From Bradyrhizobium sacchari (GTDB lineage Bacteria > Pseudomonadota > Alphaproteobacteria > Rhizobiales > Xanthobacteraceae): a DNA stretch of 38,487 nucleotides. The translations under genes were made by a program, and so were the position numbers. The stretch's first letter is position 1; every line of letters begins with the position of its first letter. Shown in pieces: positions 1 through 9,069 of this stretch. The stretch covers positions 78,269 to 116,755 of the forward strand of contig NZ_LWIG01000053.1 of assembly GCF_002068095.1 (NCBI RefSeq). Reading direction: 5' to 3'. The notes beneath the pieces were generated by a model. The model was not told the DNA's origin. It ran no database searches and saw only the letters and a program-made list of their open reading frames with translations.

Positions 1-3000
1 CTCGATCGCATCGAGCCGGCGCGTCTCGCGGTCGATGGTGCGCACCGCAAGCCACGACGACAGCGGCGCGAGATCGACGGTGCGGTTGAGCTTGTCGGGA
101 GGACCCGCCGCGAACAGCTGGATCTCGGGCGGCGCACCGGAGAGTCCCGTCATGATCGGCGTCAGGCTGGCGCGGATGTCGGCCTGGTCGGCCGGAATGT
201 CGTAGCCGCCGGAAACAATGGCGCGGGCATTCTTCGCCTCCAGCGGCGTCGCCCCGACACGCAGCCGTCCATCGCGGATCGTGAACGGGATCTGCGCCGA
301 GGCGACCGCAATCGGGCCTGCCGACAGCGCCGGCTCGACCAGCTGCCGCAGGCGGTTGTCGTCGCTGACCTGGCCGCCGTCGCTGGCGCGGATGGCGATC
401 TCGAAGGCGCGCGGATTGAGGCCGGAGATCTCGGCGGATTCGAGCGTCACCGTGCCGTTGCCGGCGAGCGCGCCGGTGAGGGCCGCGACGCTGCGGCCCT
501 GGCTGGTCAGCGCCATCTGCACCGAGGTGCGGCCCTTGGGCAGCGCCAGATCGCGATAGCGCAGCACGGTCGCATCGACATTGCTGAGTTCGATGCGCGC
601 GTTCAGCGCAAGGCCGTTCGCGCCATTGCGCGCGTCGAAACTTGCCGACATCTCGCCGCCGCCGACGCCACCCTTGAGGCCATCGAGCGCGAGCGACTGG
701 CCGTCGCTGCGGATCGTGCCGCCGAACGGCCGCAGCTCGATCCCGCCGGGCATCATGCCGCGCAACGCCTGGAAGGCGATGCGGCCGCGCCAGCCGCCGA
801 GCAGCCCCGCGCCCAGCGGCTCGCTCGCATCGCGCCCCGCCGCGCCGATCGCCATCGCGAGCGCAGTCCCAAGGTCGAGCATATCGAGGCCGACCTCGCC
901 GTCGACGCTCTTGTCCTGGTCGAGCGTGACCGCGAGGCGCCCGCGCAGATGCGAGCTGCCTGCGCTGCTGTCGAGATCCTCGAAGGTCAGGCGATTGCCT
1001 GACAGCGTGAGGCGCGAGGACAGGCTGACGCCCTGCGCGGATTTGTCCGCCGGGCTGATTCCTAACAGCGGCGCGAGGTTGGCGTTACGCACGCGCAGAT
1101 TGACGCTGGCCGTGGGCTCCGACGGCTCGACTGTCCCTTGCGCATCGGCGTCGAGCCCGCCGCCGCTCAGCTTGGCGTTCAATTGCAGCGGCCGCCGCCA
1201 GGCACCGCTCAAGCGACCCTCGAATTGCGAAGCCCCCTGGCCCGCGGCCACCATACGATCGAGGCCGAGGAGGGTCAGCAGCGCACGGGCCTGCGGCGTC
1301 GAGGCTTTTGACTCCAACGTGAAGTCGCTGCTCCGCAATTTGTCGAGATCGATGCCGTTTACGGCCGCGACCGGTGTCTGCGCGGCCAGCGTCGCGGTCG
1401 CCTTGAGCTGCGGCGCGTCGAGATCGAGCACGGCACGGGCGTCGCTGCGATCGGCATGCTCGGCGTTCTTGTCGAGGCTGAGGTCGAGCTTGAGGCGCGT
1501 TGCGCCCGGCAATGACGGGAGAGCATCGAAGCGCGCACGCACCGACGGCGCAAACGGCTCGATCAGTGCGGTGAGCTCGCGCAAGGAATTGGCGGAGGAT
1601 TTCAGCGCGAGCTTGCCGGTGGCCCTGGTGCGGTCGAAGCTGCCGCTCGCTTCCGTGGTCACGCCGCTGGTCTGGCCGAAGCGCAACTGCTCCAGCGACA
1701 GCGACGCCGGAGAGTAGCCGAGTCTTGCCGCAAACGGCCGCAGCTCCTGCCCGGCGGAGATGGCGCGGCCGACATCAAGCGAAAGCTTTGCCTCCTCCGG
1801 CCATTCGCCTTGCGGCCCTGCGAGCGCGCGGACAAAGCTCGCGGCGGCATCGAGATCGAGCCGGTCGGCCTTCAGCTCGGCGTCGATCCGCGAGCCCTTG
1901 TTCGCGCCGGTCTGGACGAAGGCAATCCGCCCCTCGACGGCGCCGCCCTCGATGTCGGCCTTCAGCCTGTCAACGGCGAGATGGTTGGCGGCGATCGTCA
2001 CGTCGCCGGCAAGGCGCAGCGGCCGCGTGCTGCGGCGGTTGATCTCGCTGCGGCCCTGGAGCCATGCCACGAGCGCATCGGGATCGGAGGATTCGACGTT
2101 GAGGCGGCCGCTGAAACTGTCGGCGCCGGGCGTTGCGCCATTGAGCGAGAGCTGCGTCGCGCCGGGCGCACGCAGCTCGAGGCGCCGGAAGGTCCAGGAC
2201 CGGCCGTCGGTCGCAAGCTCCGCCGCGATGTTCTGGAGCGGGCGGCCACCGAGCATGATCTGGTCGGAGTTGAACTCGATCTGCGCCGGGATCGGCGCCT
2301 GCGGAATCGCGGCGAGGCCTGCGCGCAGCGCCGGCAGGATGCGCAGCGGCTCGGAATCGTCCTTGGCCGCAAGCCTGTCGGCATCGATCTGACGCGCCGA
2401 CAGCACCGCGCGCAGCAAAGGCGAATTACCGAACCTGAGGTCACCAACGCCGCCGACTTTCAACGCGTTGTCGTCGGTGCCGATGCTCGCATCGATCTGG
2501 TCGAATTTGGCGCCGGCCGGGTCGGCCTTGAGCTTTGTCGTGAGCTTCCACGGCGTCGGTCCGGTCTCTCCGGCTTTCTTCACCACCGGCACGGCGAGCA
2601 TCAGGGCACCGTCGAATTTCGGCTGACGGCCCTCGAAGGCGAGCACGCCTTCGAGATCGGCCAGCATCGCGCGCTCGCCGGGATCGACGTTGAGATGCAG
2701 CCGGGTGGCGCTGCCGTCGGCGCTCGGGCCGGAGGAGATGCGGAACGGGTAGCGCGCGCCCGAGACCTTGAAACTGCCGTCGCCGCGCACCGAGCCGGCG
2801 AGCGAGCGGACGTCGCCGGAGAAGGCGATGTCGGTCAGCTCCAGCGTCGAACGGCTGGCGGCATCGTGCAGCGCGATGCGGCCGGTGAGGTTCAGCCGTT
2901 CGATGGCGAGCGAGGCCAGGTTGAAGCTGCCGCTCGCGGTAGACGGCAGATCGACGCGTCCGCGCGCATCGAGGCCGAGATCGACCGCCATGCCGCCGAC

Positions 3001-3312
3001 CGTCAGCTCGGTGGCGCGCCATTCACCGCGCATCAGGGAGCCGAGGCTGAACTCGACGTCGAGCTTGTCGGCGCGCAGCCGGCCGAGATCGTTGTTGCCG
3101 CCGAAGGTCACGGAGCGCAGCCGCAGGGTCGGCGCCGGCAAGAGCCGCGCGTCGAGTTCACCCGCCACCCGCACCGGCACGCCGATGATCCGGCCGGCCT
3201 CCGCCTCGAACTGGGGCCGGAACTGGTTCCAGTCGATGAAGTAAGGCCCGATCAGCGCGGCCAGAAGCGCTAAGATGAAGGCAATCGCCAATCCGAGCAG
3301 CGTCGTCTGCAC
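1..3312 (-). CDS. AsmA family protein, 3' end beyond the window
   Basis: Partial gene. The minus-strand frame is open from a GTG at 3312 to the window edge (1,104 codons) with no stop. The N-terminus has one hydrophobic helix (about residues 4-25) followed by an FIDWNQFRPQFE-like segment and a 'GRIIGVPVRVAG' stretch typical of the AsmA N-terminal domain. The rest is a long beta-rich repeat of alternating polar and hydrophobic strands. Near the window edge the sequence resembles the AsmA C-terminal domain. Known family members are inner-membrane anchored periplasmic proteins thought to help move phospholipid to the outer membrane or set envelope composition. A 7-bp hairpin (3341-3357) lies just upstream of the start. 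The GTG start is inferred from the position of the membrane helix. Long frames on the opposite strand here are codon-bias shadows. Confidence 0.88.
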   Translation of the reverse strand, partial: MQTTLLGLAIAFILALLAALIGPYFIDWNQFRPQFEAEAGRIIGVPVRVAGELDARLLPAPTLRLRSVTFGGNNDLGRLRADKLDVEFSLGSLMRGEWRATELTVGGMAVDLGLDARGRVDLPSTASGSFNLASLAIERLNLTGRIALHDAASRSTLELTDIAFSGDVRSLAGSVRGDGSFKVSGARYPFRISSGPSADGSATRLHLNVDPGERAMLADLEGVLAFEGRQPKFDGALMLAVPVVKKAGETGPTPWKLTTKLKADPAGAKFDQIDASIGTDDNALKVGGVGDLRFGNSPLLRAVLSARQIDADRLAAKDDSEPLRILPALRAGLAAIPQAPIPAQIEFNSDQIMLGGRPLQNIAAELATDGRSWTFRRLELRAPGATQLSLNGATPGADSFSGRLNVESSDPDALVAWLQGRSEINRRSTRPLRLAGDVTIAANHLAVDRLKADIEGGAVEGRIAFVQTGANKGSRIDAELKADRLDLDAAASFVRALAGPQGEWPEEAKLSLDVGRAISAGQELRPFAARLGYSPASLSLEQLRFGQTSGVTTEASGSFDRTRATGKLALKSSANSLRELTALIEPFAPSVRARFDALPSLPGATRLKLDLSLDKNAEHADRSDARAVLDLDAPQLKATATLAAQTPVAAVNGIDLDKLRSSDFTLESKASTPQARALLTLLGLDRMVAAGQGASQFEGRLSGAWRRPLQLNAKLSGGGLDADAQGTVEPSEPTASVNLRVRNANLAPLLGISPADKSAQGVSLSSRLTLSGNRLTFEDLDSSAGSSHLRGRLAVTLDQDKSVDGEVGLDMLDLGTALAMAIGAAGRDASEPLGAGLLGGWRGRIAFQALRGMMPGGIELRPFGGTIRSDGQSLALDGLKGGVGGGEMSASFDARNGANGLALNARIELSNVDATVLRYRDLALPKGRTSVQMALTSQGRSVAALTGALAGNGTVTLESAEISGLNPRAFEIAIRASDGGQVSDDNRLRQLVEPALSAGPIAVASAQIPFTIRDGRLRVGATPLEAKNARAIVSGGYDIPADQADIRASLTPIMTGLSGAPPEIQLFAAGPPDKLNRTVDLAPLSSWLAVRTIDRETRRLDAIE

Positions 3313-3444
3313 GGGTCTCCCCTCGGCCAAACCGGCACCCGGGCCAAACCTTGGCCCCTGCAAACCTTGGCCTTGAGGCTTCAGGCGCGCCGGAACAGCC
3401 CCTTATATAGAGGGAAGTGTGGCGAAGTCACAGCGACTGTTGCG

Positions 3445-3463
3445 CGCGGAGGTTAACTCCGCG
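3445..3463 (-). terminator. Hairpin just after the P450 stop codon
   Basis: A perfect 7-bp stem (CGCGGAG/CTCCGCG) with a 5-nt loop begins three bases after the P450 stop codon on the minus strand. No T-run follows, so it is either a weak intrinsic terminator or a 3'-end stabilising hairpin. Confidence 0.45.
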
Positions 3464-3466
3464 GCT

Positions 3467-4699
3467 TCACCAGCTGGCGGGAAGCTGCGTCAGGCCGCGC
3501 AGCACGAAGGTCGGCCGCCATTTCGGGTTCTCGACGTCGTCGATGCGCAGGTCAGGCAGCCGCCGCAAGAGCGTGGCAATGGCGATCTCGGCCTCGATGC
3601 GCGCCAATTGGGCCCCGAGGCAGAAATGGATGCCCCCGCCGAACGACAGCGGCTTCACGTTCTGCCGGGTGACATCGAGCCGGTCGGGACGATCAGGGTA
3701 AACGGCGGGATCGCGGTTGGCCGAGCCGAGCAGGCAGAGCACGGTCTCGCCCTTGGGGATCTGCCTGCCGCCGAGATCCTCGATGTCCTCCAGCGTGACC
3801 CGTCCGGTCATCTGCACCGAGGAATCGTAGCGCAGGAATTCCTCGATCGCGCCCGCCATCAGCTCCGGCCGCGCCTTCAGCAGCGCGAGCTGGTCCGGAT
3901 TGCGGTGGAGCGCGAGCAGGCCATTGCCGATCAGATTGACGGTGGTCTCGTGGCCGGCGCCGAACAGCAGGATGATGTTGGCGGTCAGCTCCTCGTTGGT
4001 GAGCTTGTGGCCGTCTTCCTCGGCCTGCACCAGCTGCGTGATGAGATCGTCGCCGGGATCTCTGCGGCGCAGCTCGAACAGCTGCTGGAAATACATCTGC
4101 GCCATCATGTTGCCGGCGTTGCCCTTGGCGATCTCCTCCGGCGAGAGCGGCACGGGATCGAGCAGCCGGCCGCCGTCGCGCGAGCTCTTGTAGAAGACTT
4201 CGCGATGGTCCTCGGGGATGCCGAGCATGTCGCAGATGATGGTGACGGGCAGGCGGAAGGCGAAATCCTCGATCAGGTCCATATGGCCGCGCGCGATCAC
4301 GGCATCGATGGCCTGGTCGACGATCTCCTGGATGCGCGGCCGCATGTCCTCGATGCGGCGGGCGGTGAAGGCCTTTACGACGAGACCACGCAGGCGGGTG
4401 TGATCCGGAGGATCAGACTGCAGCATCCAGTGGCTCATGCTGCGGAACACCGGCTCGTCCATAATCTTTTCGCTGTAGCGGCGCTTGGAGCGCTCGACGA
4501 AATCCTTGCCGAAGCGCTTGTCGCGCATCACGAGGCTGACGTCGGCATGGCGGCTGGCGACGAATTGGCCGAACGGCGTCACATGGATCGGCTCGATCGC
4601 GCGCAACCGGTCGTAATGCGGATAGGGATCGCGGATGAAGTCCGGCGAGAGCGGGTTGAACAGCGGATCACCGCCGGCGTTCTGCACTTGCTCGTTCAT
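3467..4699 (-). CDS. Cytochrome P450
   Basis: A 410-residue soluble bacterial P450, the usual length for class I enzymes. It would insert one oxygen atom from O2 into an organic substrate using electrons from a ferredoxin/reductase that is not encoded nearby. Visible motifs are the I-helix oxygen-activation motif AGHET (residues 248-252), the K-helix ExxR (E287-R290), and the heme loop FGGGIHFCLG with the thiolate ligand Cys360. The ATG at 4699 is preferred because GAGG lies about 9 nt upstream and bacterial P450s start close to this point. The frame could extend to a TTG at 4837, but that extension runs through the operator and into tetR. The gene is divergent from the TetR gene and probably repressed by it. 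The substrate cannot be deduced. Some CYP107-like features are present, but I do not assign a family number. Confidence 0.93.
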   Translation of the reverse strand: MNEQVQNAGGDPLFNPLSPDFIRDPYPHYDRLRAIEPIHVTPFGQFVASRHADVSLVMRDKRFGKDFVERSKRRYSEKIMDEPVFRSMSHWMLQSDPPDHTRLRGLVVKAFTARRIEDMRPRIQEIVDQAIDAVIARGHMDLIEDFAFRLPVTIICDMLGIPEDHREVFYKSSRDGGRLLDPVPLSPEEIAKGNAGNMMAQMYFQQLFELRRRDPGDDLITQLVQAEEDGHKLTNEELTANIILLFGAGHETTVNLIGNGLLALHRNPDQLALLKARPELMAGAIEEFLRYDSSVQMTGRVTLEDIEDLGGRQIPKGETVLCLLGSANRDPAVYPDRPDRLDVTRQNVKPLSFGGGIHFCLGAQLARIEAEIAIATLLRRLPDLRIDDVENPKWRPTFVLRGLTQLPASW

Positions 4700-4780
4700 G
4701 GTGACCTCGAACCGGTTGCCGCATGACACGAATACGCCGGCAGCCCCTGCCCGCGCGGCGCAACCACCCCTTTTAATTAT

Positions 4781-4808
4781 CAATTCGATACATAGTTGTA
4801 TCGAGTTG
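4781..4808. promoter_or_regulatory. Probable TetR operator between P450 and tetR
   Basis: A 28-bp inverted repeat with 11-nt arms CAAYTCGATAC matches at 10 of 11 positions around the 6-nt spacer atagtt. It sits in the only AT-rich stretch of the divergent intergenic region, 22 bp before the tetR ATG and about 80 bp before the P450 ATG. Size and symmetry fit a TetR-dimer operator controlling both genes. Confidence 0.72.
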
Positions 4809-4830
4809 CATTCTGCCCTAACCTCGTCCG

Positions 4831-5442
4831 ATGTCAAGGGTGAGAACCAGGCCGACCAGGGACGACACGCGCGAGGCGCTGTTCGAGGCGGCCGCGCGCG
4901 TGTTCGAGGAGGACGGCATCGGCGGCGCCAGCATCGAGGCGATCGCGGCCGCCGCCGGCTTCACCCGCGGCGCGTTCTATTCCAACTTCAAGAGCAAGGA
5001 CGAACTGATCATCGCCATGCTCGAGGACCATGTCGAGCAGTCGATCCGGCGCAACATGGACATCCTCGCCCAGCACGACAATCTCGACGATTTCATCGCG
5101 GCACTGAAGTCGATGGACCGCAGCAAGCAGGATCCGCTCGGCCGCGCGCCCCTCCTTCACATGGAGATGATCCTCTACGTCGCGCGCGCCGAGAAGCGCC
5201 GGCCGGAACTTGCCAAACGCCTGCGCGCGCGGCGCAAGCTGGTCGCCGACATCGTCGAGGCGACATTGAAGGGCAACGGACGGAACAACGCGCTGAACCC
5301 GCCCTGGATGGCCTCCGTCGTGCTGGCGCTGGAAGACGGCTTTCGCCTGCACCGGCTGATCGATCCCGACACGACGCCGGCCGACAGCTTTCTGCGTGCA
5401 ATTACGGATTTGCGGCGCAGGACAGGACTTTCGTCTAATTAG
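4831..5442 (+). CDS. TetR/AcrR family transcriptional regulator
   Basis: A 203-residue regulator. The N-terminal TetR helix-turn-helix spans about residues 11-58, with the family signature 'EAIAAAAGFTRGAFYSNFKSK' giving the recognition helix and the YxxF/KDEL boundary. The C-terminal half is the variable ligand-binding and dimer domain. It is divergent from the cytochrome P450 and shares a 131-bp intergenic region that holds a 28-bp palindrome. The likely role is therefore ligand-relieved repression of the P450 and of itself. There is no clear Shine-Dalgarno before the ATG, so translation may be inefficient or the mRNA leaderless. The ligand is unknown. Confidence 0.92.
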   Translation: MSRVRTRPTRDDTREALFEAAARVFEEDGIGGASIEAIAAAAGFTRGAFYSNFKSKDELIIAMLEDHVEQSIRRNMDILAQHDNLDDFIAALKSMDRSKQDPLGRAPLLHMEMILYVARAEKRRPELAKRLRARRKLVADIVEATLKGNGRNNALNPPWMASVVLALEDGFRLHRLIDPDTTPADSFLRAITDLRRRTGLSSN

Positions 5443-5683
5443 GGCGTGGTTTCGGATCGCGACGTCGCTTCGTTCGGCTCTGCTCGTGCGCGCGTTTGCG
5501 ATCAAAAGGACACACCAGAGGTCCGGTGCCGCATGTTGAAACAAATTTAATTTGCACCTCGCGATTCCAGGACGTAACTGCCAATCAAGAGCGACGTGAT
5601 CCGGCAACGACCGGGCGAGAAGGCGCTGTACCAACAAGCAAGAAAAGCGAGCACAGCAGCTACTTTTCGTTCAGGAGACATCA

Positions 5684-6319
5684 TTGCCCGGCATCGTCCA
5701 TGTCGTGGATGACGACGCGTCATATCTAACGGCTATCCAACAGGTTCTGGAGGCGAGCGGATACCGCGTCGCCACTTATGCATCGGCGCAGCAATTGCTC
5801 GACCAGCAGCCGGACGAAAACAAGGGCTGCATCCTTCTGGACGTCCGGATGCCGGGCATGAGTGGGCTCGAGCTGCAGCGCCGCCTGACCGAGCGCGGCT
5901 CGACGCTGCCCATCATCTTTCTGACCGCCTATCCGGACGTCAGCACCACCGTGAAGGCGATCAAGGCGGGGGCGGACGACTTCCTGATCAAGCCTGTTGG
6001 CCCGGATGTTCTTCTCAGAGCCATCGCACGCGCGATCGCGCGGCATCGCGACGCGCGCGAACTCGACGGCGAGCTTGAAGCGCTTCGGAGCCGGCTTTCG
6101 ACCCTCACCCCGCGCCAGCTGCAGGTCTTCCAGATCATCGTGCAGGGCAAGACGAACAAGCATGCCGCGCGGGAGCTCGGCAACGCCGAGCGGACGATCA
6201 AGGCGCATCGGCGCGCGATCATGGACAAGTTTCAGGTCCAATCGGTGGTCGACCTGGTCAGGATCGCCGAAAGGCTCGGCGTGCTCGGCGCAAAGGACGA
6301 GCCGGACGCGACCGCATGA
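5684..6319 (+). CDS. FixJ/NarL-type two-component response regulator
   Basis: A 211-residue protein with an N-terminal receiver domain (about 4-118) and a C-terminal LuxR-type helix-turn-helix (about 140-200). Receiver residues are intact: acidic pocket D9-D11, phospho-acceptor D53 in 'LLDVRMPG', T81 and K103. The start is a TTG at 5684, chosen because AGGAG lies 6 nt upstream and the protein then begins right at the first receiver strand. No histidine kinase is adjacent, so it is an orphan regulator by position. The sequence is of the FixJ/TodT kind ('FLTAYPDVSTTVKAIKAGA'). It converges with the PAS-GGDEF-EAL gene, whose end is 34 bp away. A kinase elsewhere must phosphorylate it. Its targets are unknown. 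Confidence 0.9.
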   Translation: MPGIVHVVDDDASYLTAIQQVLEASGYRVATYASAQQLLDQQPDENKGCILLDVRMPGMSGLELQRRLTERGSTLPIIFLTAYPDVSTTVKAIKAGADDFLIKPVGPDVLLRAIARAIARHRDARELDGELEALRSRLSTLTPRQLQVFQIIVQGKTNKHAARELGNAERTIKAHRRAIMDKFQVQSVVDLVRIAERLGVLGAKDEPDATA

Positions 6320-6353
6320 GGTGACGCGCGGCGCTCTAGCCCCGCAGAGCCGA

Positions 6354-8933
6354 CTAAGCCGAGCGCTTCACCGCAATCCCGTCAACCGGCGCCAGCCTTC
6401 CCAGCATCGCCCTCGCCTGCTCGGCGCAGTGCTCGATCAGCCAGCGCTCGAAGGCGACGGGGGCGAGCGCAGGGGCATAGAGGAAGCCTTGGACAACGTC
6501 GCAGCCAAGTTCGGCCAGCGTCCTACGCTGGCCTTCGGTCTCGACGCCTTCGGCGACCACGGTCATGCCGAGGCCCTGGCCGACGCGCACCACGGCGGTG
6601 GCGATGGCGAGGGCGCCTGCGTCCTTCTCGATGTCGCGCATGAAACTGCGGTCGATCTTGAGCTCGCGGATCGGCAGGTGCGCGAGGCGGCTGAGACTGG
6701 AATAGCCGGTGCCGAAATCGTCGACCGAGAGCCCGACGCCGAGCTCGCGGATCGCGTTCATGGTCTCGAGCGCAGCGACCCTGTCCTGCATGAACGCGCC
6801 CTCGGTGATCTCGAGCATCAGGGCATCCGGCGGCAGATCGTATTCGACGAGGATATCCTTCAGGCGCGCGGCCAGCGTGACGTTGCGGAAATTGATCGGC
6901 GACAGGTTCACGGAGACGCTGGGGATATTGAGCCCGGCGCGGCGCCAGCTCGCCATCTGCCGGCAGGCCTCGCGCACCGACCACAGGCCGATCTGCTCGA
7001 TCAGGCCGCACTCCTCGGCAAGCGGGATGAATTTGGCCGGCGAGACGTCGCCGAGCTCGGCATCATGCCAGCGCGCCAGCGCCTCGACGCCGTGGATCGC
7101 GCCGTCACAACTGCGGATCTGCGGCTGGTAGCTGAGGGTCAGCGCGCCCTCCGCGATGGCGCGGCGCAGCGCAGCGATCAGGGCCAGGCGCTGCTCGGTG
7201 AGGCCGTTCATCTCGGCACTGAACAGGCGATGGGTGGAGCGGCCGGCCTGCTTGGCCATGTACATGGCGGCGTCGGCCTGCTGCATCAAGGTGTCGATGT
7301 CGGTCGCGTGATCGGGATAGAGGCTGATGCCGATGCTGGCCGACATCGGCATCAGCTTCGATCCGAGCCGCAACGGCGCGGCCAGCGCTTCAGTGATTCC
7401 GGTCGCGACGCGCTCGGCGGCCTCGGCGTTGCGCTGCGGCAGCAGGATGACGAACTCGTCGCCGCCGAGCCGGCCCAGCATGTCCTCGGGGCCGATATGC
7501 TCGCGCAGGCGCTGCGCCAGCTGGATCAAGAGCTCGTCGCCGGCGGCGTGGCCGAGCGTGTCGTTGACGTCCTTGAAATGATCGACGTCGAGGAAGGCGA
7601 GCGCGACATGACCTCCGGTCGGGCAGGCATCGATCGCGGTGGTGATCAGGTGGCGCAGCTGCGCGCGGTTCGGCAGGCCGGTGAGCATGTCGTGATAGGC
7701 GAGCCGCGCGATTTCGGCGCGCGCCTCCTTGCGCTCGATCGCGAACGCGCCGAGGTTGACGCAGGCATCGACGATCTGGCGGTGCCATCTGCTCGGCGCC
7801 CGCGGTTCGCGATAATAGAAACCGAAGGTGCCGATGACCCGGCCGTCCTTGGCCTTGATCGGCGTCGACCAGCAGGCGCGCAAGCCCACTTCGAGCGGTC
7901 GCGCCTTGTAGGGCTGCCAGCGCGGATCGGCATCGATGTCGGCGACCAGAACCGGAATGCCGTAGTAGGCTCCGGTTCCGCACGTCCCGACCTCGGGACC
8001 GATCGCGATGCCGTCGAGCGAACGGGAATAGTCCTCGGGCAAGCTCGGACCGCCCAGCGGATGGAGCAGGCCGGCGGCATCGACGTGCAGCAGCGAGCAG
8101 ACGACGCCGGGCGCGATCTGCTCGACGCGGCGGCACAGCCGATCGGCAATCTCGGTGATCGGCGCCTCGTCGGCGAGCGCCGCCATGATCAGCTGCTGCA
8201 GCGAGCGGAGCTGCTTGGTCTCGGTGATGTCCTCCAGCAGCGCGAAGATATGCCTGACCCGGCCCTTTTTGTCGCGGAAAGCATCGATCCGGGCGCAGAC
8301 CCAGATCTCCTCGCCGTCCTTGTCGCAGACGAGCAGCTCGGCCTCGCCGCCGTGGCCGCCAGTCATCAGGCGCCTGACGAGACTCACAACGGCGTCGCGA
8401 TCGGTGTGACGGCCGGCGATCAGGTCGCCCGCGCGGCGCCCTTCGGCCTCCTCGCTGGTATAGCCGAACAGCGCCGTGAACGCCGAATTGACGTAGACGA
8501 TGTTCTGCTCGACGTCGGTGATGATCACCGCGCGGTTGGTCTGGTCGGAGACCGCGTGGAGCAGCCCGATCCTGACGCGGCGTTCGGCATCGAGGGTGAC
8601 ATCGCGCGCGAACACGATGCGATGGGTCGCGCCCGCGACATTCGCCGACGACATCGCGATCTGCGCCTTGATACGGCTGCCGTCGCACCGCGCGAGGCTG
8701 ATCTCGTCGCGGAAATCAGTGGTCGCTCCGCCGTGAAGACAATTGAGGGTCAGAACGGCGGCATCGCTGCCGAGCACATCGGCGGCGGCGAGCTTCCAAA
8801 TCCGCTCCGCCGCAGCGTTGAAATGCGTAATGCGATGCGCGTCATCGACGATGACGATGCCATCGTCGGCGCGCTCCAGCGCTGCGCGCAGCACATCCGG
8901 AATTTCTGTCACAAGGCGATCGGAGGCGAACAT
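6354..8933 (-). CDS. PAS-PAS-GAF-GGDEF-EAL cyclic-di-GMP protein
   Basis: An 859-residue cytoplasmic sensor and c-di-GMP enzyme with no membrane segment. Domains in order: PAS (about 15-115), PAS (about 128-245), GAF (about 255-400), GGDEF (about 412-575), EAL (about 590-840). The diguanylate cyclase motif GGDEF (490-494) and the phosphodiesterase motif EAL (617-619), with DDFGTGYSSL further on, are both intact, so either activity is possible. The position where the product-inhibition RxxD site would lie reads GPED, so feedback inhibition is probably lost. The domain order is that of the E. coli oxygen sensor DosP. I cannot confirm a heme-binding histidine in the first PAS, so the signal is open. 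Start ATG at 8933. Confidence 0.92.
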   Translation of the reverse strand: MFASDRLVTEIPDVLRAALERADDGIVIVDDAHRITHFNAAAERIWKLAAADVLGSDAAVLTLNCLHGGATTDFRDEISLARCDGSRIKAQIAMSSANVAGATHRIVFARDVTLDAERRVRIGLLHAVSDQTNRAVIITDVEQNIVYVNSAFTALFGYTSEEAEGRRAGDLIAGRHTDRDAVVSLVRRLMTGGHGGEAELLVCDKDGEEIWVCARIDAFRDKKGRVRHIFALLEDITETKQLRSLQQLIMAALADEAPITEIADRLCRRVEQIAPGVVCSLLHVDAAGLLHPLGGPSLPEDYSRSLDGIAIGPEVGTCGTGAYYGIPVLVADIDADPRWQPYKARPLEVGLRACWSTPIKAKDGRVIGTFGFYYREPRAPSRWHRQIVDACVNLGAFAIERKEARAEIARLAYHDMLTGLPNRAQLRHLITTAIDACPTGGHVALAFLDVDHFKDVNDTLGHAAGDELLIQLAQRLREHIGPEDMLGRLGGDEFVILLPQRNAEAAERVATGITEALAAPLRLGSKLMPMSASIGISLYPDHATDIDTLMQQADAAMYMAKQAGRSTHRLFSAEMNGLTEQRLALIAALRRAIAEGALTLSYQPQIRSCDGAIHGVEALARWHDAELGDVSPAKFIPLAEECGLIEQIGLWSVREACRQMASWRRAGLNIPSVSVNLSPINFRNVTLAARLKDILVEYDLPPDALMLEITEGAFMQDRVAALETMNAIRELGVGLSVDDFGTGYSSLSRLAHLPIRELKIDRSFMRDIEKDAGALAIATAVVRVGQGLGMTVVAEGVETEGQRRTLAELGCDVVQGFLYAPALAPVAFERWLIEHCAEQARAMLGRLAPVDGIAVKRSA

Positions 8934-9069
8934 CGTCTGACCCGGCAGCGTCGCGAAAACACGGCAATCGACGAGAGGTTAACGCTCCGATGGTGTCCAA
9001 GATGTTTTCGCGGTCCCCTCGTGCCCGGCCAAGAGGCGCCATGCTTAACGTTTCACGAAAACGGCGGAG

